Assembly (NCBI GenBank): GCA_902616145.1
Contig: CACMRM010000001.1
Span: forward strand, 1 to 64,000
DNA length: 64,000 bases
Reading direction: 5' to 3'
Source: an uncultured Pelagibacteraceae bacterium
GTDB lineage: Bacteria; Pseudomonadota; Alphaproteobacteria; Pelagibacterales; Pelagibacteraceae
The translations under genes were made by a program, and so were the position numbers. Every line of letters starts with the position of its first letter. Within the stretch, counting starts at the first letter, position 1. This document shows, piece after piece, positions 13,784 through 23,433 of this stretch. The notes beneath the pieces are model-generated. The model did no database searches. It was not told where the DNA came from and worked only from the letters and a program-made list of their open reading frames with translations.

Positions 13784-14983
13784 CTACTTTGAAATGAGCT
13801 CAAAGATCTTAGCAAAAATTGATTTTTTTTCTTGTATAATTGGAACTGCCTCTTTTTTCCACCCATATTGAACTATATTTGAAACATTTAGATAAAAACT
13901 TTCGCAAGTTTTTTCGTCTAAAAAATTAGGACTAATTTTCTTTCTTATTAAAAAAAATTGCTGAAACAATTTAGAAAAGGAGTTTTTGCATAACTCATCA
14001 CTAAGATTAATAAAAATTTTATGGTTTTTGTCTAAAAATTTTAATAGATTTATATTATCTAAGAATATGATTTCTAACATTTCTTGCACTCTTGCATTTG
14101 CTATGTCTAATAGAGTTTTTTTACTTACTTTTCTAAAGTTTTGATTTTCAAAGAAATTTTTTTCCACATATTGATCTTTTAAGTTTTCATTGGAAAAATT
14201 TGTTTTAGAGAGAATTTTTTTTACATTCTCATACTTGAACCCAGTGATTTTCGATAAGTCTTTGTAAATTATATCAGATCCAAATTTAAAATCCTGAGAA
14301 AATTTTAATGCTGAATTTTCAAAATAAAATATTTTTGAGTTGTATATATTTATTTCAATTTTAAAAAAGGATGTTAAATTTGGATTATCGTTAATTATTT
14401 TTGTGCCTTCCAAAAAATTTTTAGAAATAATTTTTTTTACTCTTAAGTTACATCTATTAAAAATATTGTTAATATTTTTTAAATCATTTGAATTAATTAA
14501 AAAAAAGGATAGTTCGTGGCAATAAAAATTGCCAAATAAACCTATGGGAAGATTTTCAACTTCTTTATTATCTAATTGATATCTAGTATTAAAAATATGA
14601 ACGATTGACTTGTCATTCTCAGTTTCGTTAACTTTTAATTTAAGGGAATTTAATATATATGTAATATTCTCTTTTAATAATTGTGATCCATTTAATTTTT
14701 TAAAACCCGTATAATTAATTATTGAGAAATTAAAATTATCAATAACTATAAATACTTCTTTAAAAACTAAATTTAATTGTTGTTCAGCTTTATAAATATT
14801 TTCTTTTAATAAATTATAAATTAAATCGTAGTCAACGATTTGATAGTTAGCAATGCCTTTTAACATTACCGAATTGTTGAAAATTATATCAAATTTGCTT
14901 TCTTCCTTATTATTGTTTACAACAATAAATTTTAATTCAGTCTTGTTTATTTCAATATAAAATTTTGGAGAGTAAATGTGCAT
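13784..14983 (-). CDS. ftsA: divergent FtsA-like cell division protein with degenerate ATP-binding motifs
   Basis: position after ftsQ; colinear similarity to FtsA (IGLFGNFYCHELSFFLINSNDLKNINNIFNRCNLRV; KTLLDIANARVQEMLEII); C-terminal amphipathic KKSIFAKIFELISK. Confidence 0.75.
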   Translation of the reverse strand: MHIYSPKFYIEINKTELKFIVVNNNKEESKFDIIFNNSVMLKGIANYQIVDYDLIYNLLKENIYKAEQQLNLVFKEVFIVIDNFNFSIINYTGFKKLNGSQLLKENITYILNSLKLKVNETENDKSIVHIFNTRYQLDNKEVENLPIGLFGNFYCHELSFFLINSNDLKNINNIFNRCNLRVKKIISKNFLEGTKIINDNPNLTSFFKIEINIYNSKIFYFENSALKFSQDFKFGSDIIYKDLSKITGFKYENVKKILSKTNFSNENLKDQYVEKNFFENQNFRKVSKKTLLDIANARVQEMLEIIFLDNINLLKFLDKNHKIFINLSDELCKNSFSKLFQQFFLIRKKISPNFLDEKTCESFYLNVSNIVQYGWKKEAVPIIQEKKSIFAKIFELISK

Positions 14984-14986
14984 TTT

Positions 14987-15646
14987 TTATTTTAGAATAA
15001 GTTGACCATTAATTCTATAATCAAATGTTTTATATTTGCTAAAACTTAATTTCTCTCTCAATTCGATAAAGTTCTTAAGACTACTTTCAAAATTATTTAT
15101 AGGTAGTTTTACAATCTGGTCATCAAAAGTAATAAGATCCCATCTTTTTGTTTCAAACAAATAGAGCGCCTTTATTTCATTAATTGGAAATTTTAGATTT
15201 TTAAGAATTCCATAAAAAATTTCAAAATTTTTTTTATCTCCAAAAACTATTGGTAAATTTTTAAATTCATCAAGATCTACAAAATCTACTAAATCTCCTG
15301 GACTAGTATAATATTTTTTCTCTTTTTTATTTTGTAAAATTGCTATTGGTTTTTTTTCAAAAATTTTTATCTTTATCTTATCGGGGTAAATTTTTTTTAT
15401 TTCAAAACTTTCAATAAAATCAATTTTAGTTAAAATTTCTTGTATTTTATTTGTGCTTATAAATGCAGGATTTTTTTCATAAAGAAAAGACAAGTCCCTT
15501 ATAATTCTTTTTTCGTGTACTATCTTGTTATTTGCTATTATGATTTTTTTAATTTTTATCTCATGATTAAAATTAAACTTATGTTGAGCTGAATATGTTG
15601 TTAAGATTAAAAGTAAAAATATAGCAACAAATAATCTCTTATTCAT
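14987..15646 (-). CDS. ftsQ: cell division protein FtsQ (POTRA domain)
   Basis: single N-terminal TM, POTRA-like region, between ddl and ftsA. Confidence 0.85.
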   Translation of the reverse strand: MNKRLFVAIFLLLILTTYSAQHKFNFNHEIKIKKIIIANNKIVHEKRIIRDLSFLYEKNPAFISTNKIQEILTKIDFIESFEIKKIYPDKIKIKIFEKKPIAILQNKKEKKYYTSPGDLVDFVDLDEFKNLPIVFGDKKNFEIFYGILKNLKFPINEIKALYLFETKRWDLITFDDQIVKLPINNFESSLKNFIELREKLSFSKYKTFDYRINGQLILK

Positions 15647-16584
15647 CTATTTAGCCCAGCGTCTAACAAGATCTTCTCGATGAGGCTTGGAAACGAAATA
15701 CCTATATGGCTACATATCTCTGGAACTAGTGAAAGTTTTGTCATTCCAGGTTGAGTATTTATTTCTAATAAGTAAAATTTATTTTTGTAAAACTTAAAGT
15801 CTGATCTAGTTACTCCTTTACATCCTAATGCTAAATGAGCTTTTCTGGCAACTTTTAAAACTTTCAAATATTCATTTTTTTTTAGTCTGGCAGGCATTAT
15901 ATGTTCTGTTTTTGCTGATTTGGTATATTTTGCTTTATAATCGTAAAATTTTCTTTTTGGAACTAATTCAATCGCGCCTAGTGCCTTTTTACTAGTTGCT
16001 GCGACTTGTATTTCTTGACCTCCAATAAATTGTTCAAACATCAAATCGTTATATTTCTGAAAAAGAAATTTAGTAGCACTTTTGAGTTCTATTATATTTT
16101 TTACAATTTTGACTCCTAAACTTGAACCCTCATTTATTGGTTTTACAACAATTGGAAATTTGATTTTTTTTTTTATTAAATACTTATTAAGATTCTTATA
16201 ATTTATCTGATGTTTATTTTTTGAAAAATATCTAGGTGTTAAAATTTTATTTTTGATAAATATTTTTTTTGATATTGTTTTATTCATAGCGCTATAAGAG
16301 CTCAAAATACCGGAGTGAGTGTAAGGAATTTTTAAATATTCAAAATAAGTCTGAGCAATTCCATCTTCACCATCTTTTCCATGTAATGCATTGAATATTA
16401 CATCTGCTTGCAATTTATTGATCAAATTAAGATTTTTAAATTTCGGATCAAATCTTAAAACCTTATAATTTTTTTTTTTTAAGGCTTTTATACAAGCTTT
16501 TCCGCTGTCAAGACTTACAGATCTCTCGCCAGAAGTTCCACCTAGCACCACTAAAACTTTTTTGAATTTCTTTTTATTCACCAA
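15643..16584 (-). CDS. ddl: D-alanine--D-alanine ligase
   Basis: LGGTSGERSVSLDSG, NALHGKDGEDG, LEINTQPGMT. Confidence 0.95.
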   Translation of the reverse strand: MVNKKKFKKVLVVLGGTSGERSVSLDSGKACIKALKKKNYKVLRFDPKFKNLNLINKLQADVIFNALHGKDGEDGIAQTYFEYLKIPYTHSGILSSYSAMNKTISKKIFIKNKILTPRYFSKNKHQINYKNLNKYLIKKKIKFPIVVKPINEGSSLGVKIVKNIIELKSATKFLFQKYNDLMFEQFIGGQEIQVAATSKKALGAIELVPKRKFYDYKAKYTKSAKTEHIMPARLKKNEYLKVLKVARKAHLALGCKGVTRSDFKFYKNKFYLLEINTQPGMTKLSLVPEICSHIGISFPSLIEKILLDAGLNR

Positions 16585-17479
16585 TTATCCTCAATTCCAA
16601 CTCAAGGCTTATACCTGTCTTATCATTGACGGTTTGTTTAACTTTATTAATCAATTTTTCTATGTCAGCCGACTTTGCTTTTCCGTTATTTACAAAAAAA
16701 TTACAATGTTTCTGTGAAATTATTGCGTCTCCCTCTTTAAATTTATCGCATCCTGTTTCTTTAATAAGTTCCCAGGCTTTTTTGCTATTACTTAAATTCT
16801 TAAAAGTGCTTCCACATGTTTTTATTTGGCTTGGTTGAGATAGTTTTTTTTTGTGTATCATGTCGTTTTGTAGTTTCTCTATGGACTCCTTAGATTGAAT
16901 TTTACCCTTTAATTTAACAGAGGTAATAATAAATTGATTTGTTAAGTTAGTGCCTCTGTAAAAAAATTTAATATCTTCACGTTTAATCTCTTTTTCTTTA
17001 CACTCGTGGATATCAACTACCTTTAAAGATTTTAAAACTTTTGAAATATCATTATTATAACAGCCACTATTCATGATTACACCCCCTCCAATAGATCCAG
17101 GGATACACGATAAAAATTCTAAACCACCAATTCCATTATCCTTGGCAAAGTTTGAAATTTTACGATCTAAAGTAGCAGCACCAACCTCGATGGTATCTTT
17201 ATCTATTAAACTTATTTTTGCAAAATCTGAAACAAGTTTAATTACCACCCCTCGAACACCTCTGTCTCTTATTAAAGTATTAGAGCCTGCGCCTAAAATA
17301 GTAATTTTGTGCTTATGAATTTTATTAAATTTTAAAAATTCAATTAATTGATTTTTGTTTTTAGCTTTAAATAAAAACTCAGCGGGTCCACCTAAGCTAA
17401 ACCAACTTAAATTAGACAATTTTGAATCTTTAGTTATATCATTGCTAAATTTTTTAATTAATTCATTATTCAAACTCAT
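16574..17479 (-). CDS. murB: UDP-N-acetylenolpyruvoylglucosamine reductase
   Basis: GAGSNTLIRD, GIPGSIGG-like, CGSTFKN. Confidence 0.95.
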   Translation of the reverse strand: MSLNNELIKKFSNDITKDSKLSNLSWFSLGGPAEFLFKAKNKNQLIEFLKFNKIHKHKITILGAGSNTLIRDRGVRGVVIKLVSDFAKISLIDKDTIEVGAATLDRKISNFAKDNGIGGLEFLSCIPGSIGGGVIMNSGCYNNDISKVLKSLKVVDIHECKEKEIKREDIKFFYRGTNLTNQFIITSVKLKGKIQSKESIEKLQNDMIHKKKLSQPSQIKTCGSTFKNLSNSKKAWELIKETGCDKFKEGDAIISQKHCNFFVNNGKAKSADIEKLINKVKQTVNDKTGISLELELRIIGE

Positions 17480-18873
17480 AAACTCTCTTTTAGACCTCTC
17501 ATATGTTTAGATACTAATCCAGCGCCCATACCAATTACTATCTCATTTTTGATTAAATGTTTTTGGAAATACTTTTTAATATCCTCAAAGCTATTTACAA
17601 TAATCACTTGTGTGCTCGATAATTTAGAAATTAATTTTGCAAATTCAATCTTTTTGAATTTCAAATTTTTTTTTTCACCGGCGGCATAAATAGGACAAAG
17701 AAGGACAAAATCAGATTTTTTAAAAGCTTTTGCAAATTCCTTTTTTAAAGATAAAACTCTTGAATAACGATGTGGCTCAAACACAGAAATTATTTTTCTT
17801 TTTTTATAAACATTTTTTACACTTGATAAAATAGAATTAATTTCTGTAGGATGATGGGCGTAATCGTCATAAAAATCATTATGATTTTTAGAAAAAATTT
17901 TGGTCATTCTTCTCTGTACTCCTGAAAATGAACTTAAAGATTTTTTAATTATATTTTCATTTACTCCCAAGTTCAGACATAAAGAAATTGCTGCTCCTGC
18001 ATTTAATACATTGTGTCTACCTAATAACCTTAATTTTATATTTTTAATTTTTTTATTTTCTTTTTTTAGGTTCTTAAAATTTAAATCGAAAATAGTATAA
18101 TCAATTTTGTACCTAATATTTGATATTCTGTAGTTAGCAATTATATTTTCACCATAAGTAATTATATTTTTGTTTTTAATTTTATTAAAAATTCTTCTAA
18201 TATTTTTATCATCTACACAAATAATTGACTTACCTGTTGGTGGAGTCTTATTAATAAATTTGATAAATGAATTTTCCAAATTTTTGAAATTTTTATAAAA
18301 ATCAATATGTTCATAATCTATATTTGTAACAATTGAGTAATTAATTGGTAACTTTAGAAAACTTCCGTCAGACTCATCTGCTTCTAAAATTGCCCATTCT
18401 CCTTGACCGAGTTTCGCGTTACTATTGAACGAATTAATAACCCCACCGTTTATGATCGTAGGATCAAGTTTTTGATCTGATAAAATTTTTGCGATTAGTG
18501 AAGTTGTAGTTGTCTTACCATGAGAACCAGTTATTATAATGTTTTTTTTTAAGGAAACAACGTCTGCCAAAACCTCGGCTCTTGAGTAAATGGGTATTTT
18601 TTTTTTTCTCGCTTGTCTAATTTCTACATTATTTTTTTTAATAGCCGAAGATTTAACCAAAATTGTGGAGTCTTTAATATTTTGTTTTGAGTGACCAATA
18701 AAAACTTTAATTCCTGCTTTGGAACAACTAGAAGTATTTTTATTTTTATTATGATCACTTCCTTGAATTTTAAAGCCCATATTTTTCATTATTTGAGCTA
18801 AGCCACTCATACCAATGCCTCCAATGCCAACAAAATGAATTACTTCTTTGTTTCCTAAATTTATTTTATTCAT
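17476..18873 (-). CDS. murC: UDP-N-acetylmuramate--L-alanine ligase
   Basis: GIGGIGMSGLA, GSHGKTTTTSL, DDYAHHPTEI. Confidence 0.95.
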   Translation of the reverse strand: MNKINLGNKEVIHFVGIGGIGMSGLAQIMKNMGFKIQGSDHNKNKNTSSCSKAGIKVFIGHSKQNIKDSTILVKSSAIKKNNVEIRQARKKKIPIYSRAEVLADVVSLKKNIIITGSHGKTTTTSLIAKILSDQKLDPTIINGGVINSFNSNAKLGQGEWAILEADESDGSFLKLPINYSIVTNIDYEHIDFYKNFKNLENSFIKFINKTPPTGKSIICVDDKNIRRIFNKIKNKNIITYGENIIANYRISNIRYKIDYTIFDLNFKNLKKENKKIKNIKLRLLGRHNVLNAGAAISLCLNLGVNENIIKKSLSSFSGVQRRMTKIFSKNHNDFYDDYAHHPTEINSILSSVKNVYKKRKIISVFEPHRYSRVLSLKKEFAKAFKKSDFVLLCPIYAAGEKKNLKFKKIEFAKLISKLSSTQVIIVNSFEDIKKYFQKHLIKNEIVIGMGAGLVSKHMRGLKESL

Positions 18874-19957
18874 TACTTATCGATTTTAATACTTGATCTA
18901 TATTTTTGTAGACATTTTTGTCAGAATGTTGTCTTTGATTTTTTACAATTCCCTCTAATAATGAGTTATTTTCATCTATCTTAATGATTAAATTGGATAG
19001 TTTATCATTCAAATCTTTTTCCTTAATTAAAAAAGAGAGATTCTTACTTTGATAAAACATAGCATTTTTAAATTGATGTCCGTCAGCTGAGGATGGAAGT
19101 GGTACTGAAATGAATGGAATTTTTGCGTTTGTTAATTCTGCTAGCATTGATGATCCAGATCTTGTAATGGCTAAATTCACTTTAGAAAAATATTCTCTAA
19201 GATCATCGCAAAAGTTGAATATTTCAGACTCGATGCCTTTTTGTTCATAGAACTTTTTTAATTTCTCATTCTGACTTGGTAAACATTGTTGATAAATTTT
19301 TAGACGTACACCCTGCTCTAAGCATTCCAGAAAAATATTTGGAAGTGTTTCAGCAAATACTTGAGCAGCTTGGCTGCCTCCGAGAACTAGAATATTAATT
19401 TTTTTTGAGTCAGTTCCTGGTATTTTTTTACTAGAAAAATCAATGATCTCCTTTTTAATGATATTACCTATTACAATTTTTTTATTTTCATATTTTTTTG
19501 GTATACCTTCGATTTCTTTATGTGAAACAAGTATTTTTTTTGAAAGCGGTAATAAATACTTGTTAGCTTTACCAATTATAAAATTATTTTCATAAATTAT
19601 GTATCTTATTTTTAAAAGACTGGCGGCAACACAAATTGTAAATGAAGAATAACCACCCATCCCAAAAATTATTGAGGGTCTATTAAGAATTAAAAAAATT
19701 ATTGATCTCAATAGAGAATAAAATATCAGAAACGAAGATGAAAATAACGTGAAGATATTCTTAGTTTCTATTGGTGAGGAAGGTAATAAAGAAATATTAT
19801 AATTTTGATAGTTTTTAAGATAATTATTTCCTCTTTTATCTGTTACTAACTCGACTTTAAAATTTCTCTCCTTTAAATGTTTAGCTAAATTACAACCTGG
19901 AAAAACATGACCACCTGTTCCACCAACAGCTATTAACGCTTTATTTTTTTTACTCAT
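18866..19957 (-). CDS. murG: UDP-GlcNAc:lipid I N-acetylglucosaminyltransferase
   Basis: GGTGGHVFPG, ITRSGSSMLAE. Confidence 0.95.
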   Translation of the reverse strand: MSKKNKALIAVGGTGGHVFPGCNLAKHLKERNFKVELVTDKRGNNYLKNYQNYNISLLPSSPIETKNIFTLFSSSFLIFYSLLRSIIFLILNRPSIIFGMGGYSSFTICVAASLLKIRYIIYENNFIIGKANKYLLPLSKKILVSHKEIEGIPKKYENKKIVIGNIIKKEIIDFSSKKIPGTDSKKINILVLGGSQAAQVFAETLPNIFLECLEQGVRLKIYQQCLPSQNEKLKKFYEQKGIESEIFNFCDDLREYFSKVNLAITRSGSSMLAELTNAKIPFISVPLPSSADGHQFKNAMFYQSKNLSFLIKEKDLNDKLSNLIIKIDENNSLLEGIVKNQRQHSDKNVYKNIDQVLKSISNE

Positions 19958-21077
19958 AAAGATGTGTATTGTTTTTTGTATAGTTTAATATAACGCCAGC
20001 TAGTATTGCACTTCCAATTAAAGATGATCCTCCATAGCTAAGAAATGGTAAAGTCATACCTGTAGTTGGTATCAAGCTTGTATTAACACCTACGTGTATA
20101 AATGTTTGAAATATAAGTAATGCTGAAAGACCACATAAAGAGATTTTAATTTTTTGATCTTCTTGATTTATACAATTTTTAATTATTCTTAGAGAAATAT
20201 ATAGAAAAATTGAAATAATGATTATTGATATAATTGATCCATATTCTTCTGAGATAATTGCAATAACATAATCTGTATGAGCTTCCGGAACTCTATCTTT
20301 TAAAACTCCTTCTCCCATTCCTTGGCCTTTCAAGCCTCCAAGTTTTATTGCATCTAATGCAGAGGATGATTGAAACTTGTCACCTTTACTAGGATCTATG
20401 AACGAAACTAGACGGTTTATAATATAACCAAATTTTTCAGGCATCAAAAGTAATAAAGCGCTTATTAAAGACAAAAAAATAGAAAAAAATATTATTATAT
20501 AAAATAAGCTTACGCCTGAAATAAATACTGTTGCAGACCAACTGCCTATTAATAAAATTGTTTGTCCTAAATCTGGTTGATCAATAAGAAGTATTATTAC
20601 CAAACATAGCAATAAAAAACTAAAAAAATACTTTATTTGAGAGTTTTGTAATTTTTCTAAAGTTAAAATTTTTACTGTAACTAATATAAAAAAAGGTTTT
20701 AGAAGCTCAATAGGTTGTAATCTGAAAAAGTATAAATCCAACCATCTTTTTGCACCTTTGACTTCAATGCCGATGATTGGAACTAAAGCTAAAAAAGCAA
20801 AACTGATAATAAATAACGGAATAACAAATTTTTTTAAAAATGATGTTTGTATTAAAGATAAAAAAATCATTATACAAAAAGCGAAGAAAGTAAAAATTAA
20901 ATGTTTGGAGAAAAAAAAATAATAATCTTTATTTAGCCTTTCGCCCGCTAAAGAAGAAGTGGAAGAAAATGAAAAAAATAATCCTAGTAAAAATAATAAA
21001 AGAAAACCAAAAAAAATTTTTTTATCAATATTTCGCCAATAATTAATTAATAAAAATTTAAATGAATTTTCTTGCAT
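19950..21077 (-). CDS. ftsW: peptidoglycan glycosyltransferase FtsW
   Basis: polytopic SEDS protein; GLKGQGMGEG, PTTGMTLPFLSYGGSS. Confidence 0.93.
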   Translation of the reverse strand: MQENSFKFLLINYWRNIDKKIFFGFLLLFLLGLFFSFSSTSSLAGERLNKDYYFFFSKHLIFTFFAFCIMIFLSLIQTSFLKKFVIPLFIISFAFLALVPIIGIEVKGAKRWLDLYFFRLQPIELLKPFFILVTVKILTLEKLQNSQIKYFFSFLLLCLVIILLIDQPDLGQTILLIGSWSATVFISGVSLFYIIIFFSIFLSLISALLLLMPEKFGYIINRLVSFIDPSKGDKFQSSSALDAIKLGGLKGQGMGEGVLKDRVPEAHTDYVIAIISEEYGSIISIIIISIFLYISLRIIKNCINQEDQKIKISLCGLSALLIFQTFIHVGVNTSLIPTTGMTLPFLSYGGSSLIGSAILAGVILNYTKNNTHLYE

Positions 21078-22344
21078 AAATTTTACTTAAAGCTTTAAAC
21101 TTATCACCTCTTTTCTCAAAATTTGGAAATTGATCATATGAAGCTGAAGCTGGACTAAATAATATTGTATTTTTTTCCTTTTTAAGGACCTTAATATCTT
21201 TTAGAACTTGATTGACTGAGTTTTTAATGTTCCAGACAACTTTGAATTTAATCCTTTTTTTTAATTGAGTTTTAAAAAATTTTATATTTTTTCCGATAAT
21301 ATAAGCTTGGACTATATTCTTCTTTATATTTTTAAGATCAATTTTGTCATTCTTTTTTGGAAGTCCTCCAACTATCCAAAAAATATCTTTTGTATTTGCT
21401 AATGCAAACTTAGTAGCTTGAAAAGAAGTAGCTTTTGAATCGTTGATGAAGGTGCAATTCTTTTTTTTTAAAAAAATTTCGTATCTATGTGGTAGACCTA
21501 CAAAGCTTTTTAAAGACTTTATAAATGATTTTTTTGTAATTTTTAATAATTTTGATAATTCAAATATATTTGTCATATTCTCATCATTAATATCTGAATT
21601 TAAATATGAATTTTTTATTTTGTTTTTAATTTGTTTATATTTTTTTATGCTTGGAATAACCAAAGTTCCAGATAAATTTTTTAATTTATATTGATTTTTT
21701 AAATTTTTATTAACAATCGCAAATTGTTTTTTTTTTTGAAATTTAAACAACTTGAATTTTGAGTCTATATAATGATGAATATTACCATGCCAATCTAAAT
21801 GATCATTTGATATATTCAGTAAGACACCATAGTCAGGGCAAATGAATTTTGAATGAGAAAGTTGAAAAGAAGATGCTTCGATTATCAGGTAGTCCTCGCT
21901 TTTGATATCTAAATCAAGAATTGGTGTTCCAATATTTCCACCAAGTTGAACTTTGAAATTATTTTTTTTTAGTAAGTGATGTAGTATCTTACAAGTTGTT
22001 GATTTTCCATTGGAGCCTGTAACAACTATCGTTTTAAAAAATTTATTGAGTAAAAATACAAGATCTAGATCAGTAATTATTTTATGTTTATATTTAACCA
22101 ACTTTTTTTTATTTTTTGACTTTTTTAAACTTATTCCTGGACTTAAAACTATGAAATCCACTTCTTTAAATGTCTTTTCTAGATTTTTTGACCTATTAGA
22201 ACTATACAAATTTTTGATTTTATCGTCCCAAACTTTGTAATTTTTTATATTATTTTTTTTAAAAAATTTGATCGTTGATTTTCCGGAAAGTCCTAGCCCA
22301 TAAACTAAAAAGGATAGTTCATTAAAATTATTTATAGATAACAT
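21058..22344 (-). CDS. murD: UDP-N-acetylmuramoylalanine--D-glutamate ligase
   Basis: GSNGKSTT Walker A, NISNDHLDWH, INDSKATS. Confidence 0.94.
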   Translation of the reverse strand: MLSINNFNELSFLVYGLGLSGKSTIKFFKKNNIKNYKVWDDKIKNLYSSNRSKNLEKTFKEVDFIVLSPGISLKKSKNKKKLVKYKHKIITDLDLVFLLNKFFKTIVVTGSNGKSTTCKILHHLLKKNNFKVQLGGNIGTPILDLDIKSEDYLIIEASSFQLSHSKFICPDYGVLLNISNDHLDWHGNIHHYIDSKFKLFKFQKKKQFAIVNKNLKNQYKLKNLSGTLVIPSIKKYKQIKNKIKNSYLNSDINDENMTNIFELSKLLKITKKSFIKSLKSFVGLPHRYEIFLKKKNCTFINDSKATSFQATKFALANTKDIFWIVGGLPKKNDKIDLKNIKKNIVQAYIIGKNIKFFKTQLKKRIKFKVVWNIKNSVNQVLKDIKVLKKEKNTILFSPASASYDQFPNFEKRGDKFKALSKIYARKFI

Positions 22345-22347
22345 CTT

Positions 22348-23433
22348 TTACCTTAACTTTAATGTTGCTAAACCTACTAAAGCTAAAATTATTGCTATGA
22401 TCCAAAATCTAATTACTATAGTTGACTCAGCCCAACCTTTTTTTTCGAAATGATGATGTATTGGTGCCATTTTAAAAATTCTTTTTCCTGTGAGCTTAAA
22501 AGAAATAACTTGAATGATAACCGAGACAGTTTCCAGTACAAACAAACCTCCTATTATAGCTAGTACTATCTCGTGTTTTACAATAATTGCGATCGCAGCT
22601 AAAGAACCGCCCAACGATAGTGAGCCAGTATCGCCCATAAAGATTTTTGCAGGAGGTGCGTTATACCAAAGAAATCCTAAGCATGCTCCTACAATCGAGC
22701 CGCAAAAAATTGATAACTCTCCTACATCTTTTATATATTGTATCTGTAAATATTCTGAAAAAATCGTATTTCCAACTACGTATGAGATTAAAGTAAACGA
22801 AATTGCAACAAGCATCACAGGAACTGTTGCTAAACCATCTAGTCCATCAGTTAAATTTACTGCATTAGATGCACCTATAATCACAAATAACCCAAAAGGG
22901 ATAAAGAATAATCCCATGTCTAAAATTAAATTTTTAAAAAAAGGAAAATAAAGATTATACAAAAATTCGTGATTTGAATATTTAATTAAAATAAATAAAG
23001 CTATTGAGCCTATAATTATTTGGCCAAAAAATTTATATTTAGATTTTAAACCGTTTGAATTTTTCAATTTAATTTTTAACATATCATCAATAAGACCTAG
23101 GCCACCAAAACTTAAAGAAACGAAAATTAGCGTCCACACGTAAATATTAGTTAGATCTGCCCAAAGTAAAGTACTTAAAATAATGCCTATAATTATTATC
23201 ACGCCTCCCATAGTGGGTGTACCAGATTTTTTTACTATATGATCAATCGGTCCATCTTGTCTAATCGGTCCAGTTATCATTTTTTCAGAAAATATTTTTA
23301 TAAGAGGAGATCCAACTATAAATACGATAATCAAAGAAGTCATCACTGACAAACCTGTTCTAAAAGTTAAATATTTAAATACATTTAAAAAAGAGTATTG
23401 ATCTATTAACGATGTGAAAAAATGAAATAACAT
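22348..23433 (-). CDS. mraY: phospho-N-acetylmuramoyl-pentapeptide transferase
   Basis: NLTDGLDGLA, FMGDTGSLSLGG, APIHHHFE. Confidence 0.96.
   Translation of the reverse strand: MLFHFFTSLIDQYSFLNVFKYLTFRTGLSVMTSLIIVFIVGSPLIKIFSEKMITGPIRQDGPIDHIVKKSGTPTMGGVIIIIGIILSTLLWADLTNIYVWTLIFVSLSFGGLGLIDDMLKIKLKNSNGLKSKYKFFGQIIIGSIALFILIKYSNHEFLYNLYFPFFKNLILDMGLFFIPFGLFVIIGASNAVNLTDGLDGLATVPVMLVAISFTLISYVVGNTIFSEYLQIQYIKDVGELSIFCGSIVGACLGFLWYNAPPAKIFMGDTGSLSLGGSLAAIAIIVKHEIVLAIIGGLFVLETVSVIIQVISFKLTGKRIFKMAPIHHHFEKKGWAESTIVIRFWIIAIILALVGLATLKLR

Noticed and set aside
22514-22951. 145-aa plus-strand ORF
   Set aside because: Antisense to mraY; the conserved mraY reading frame explains the open frame.
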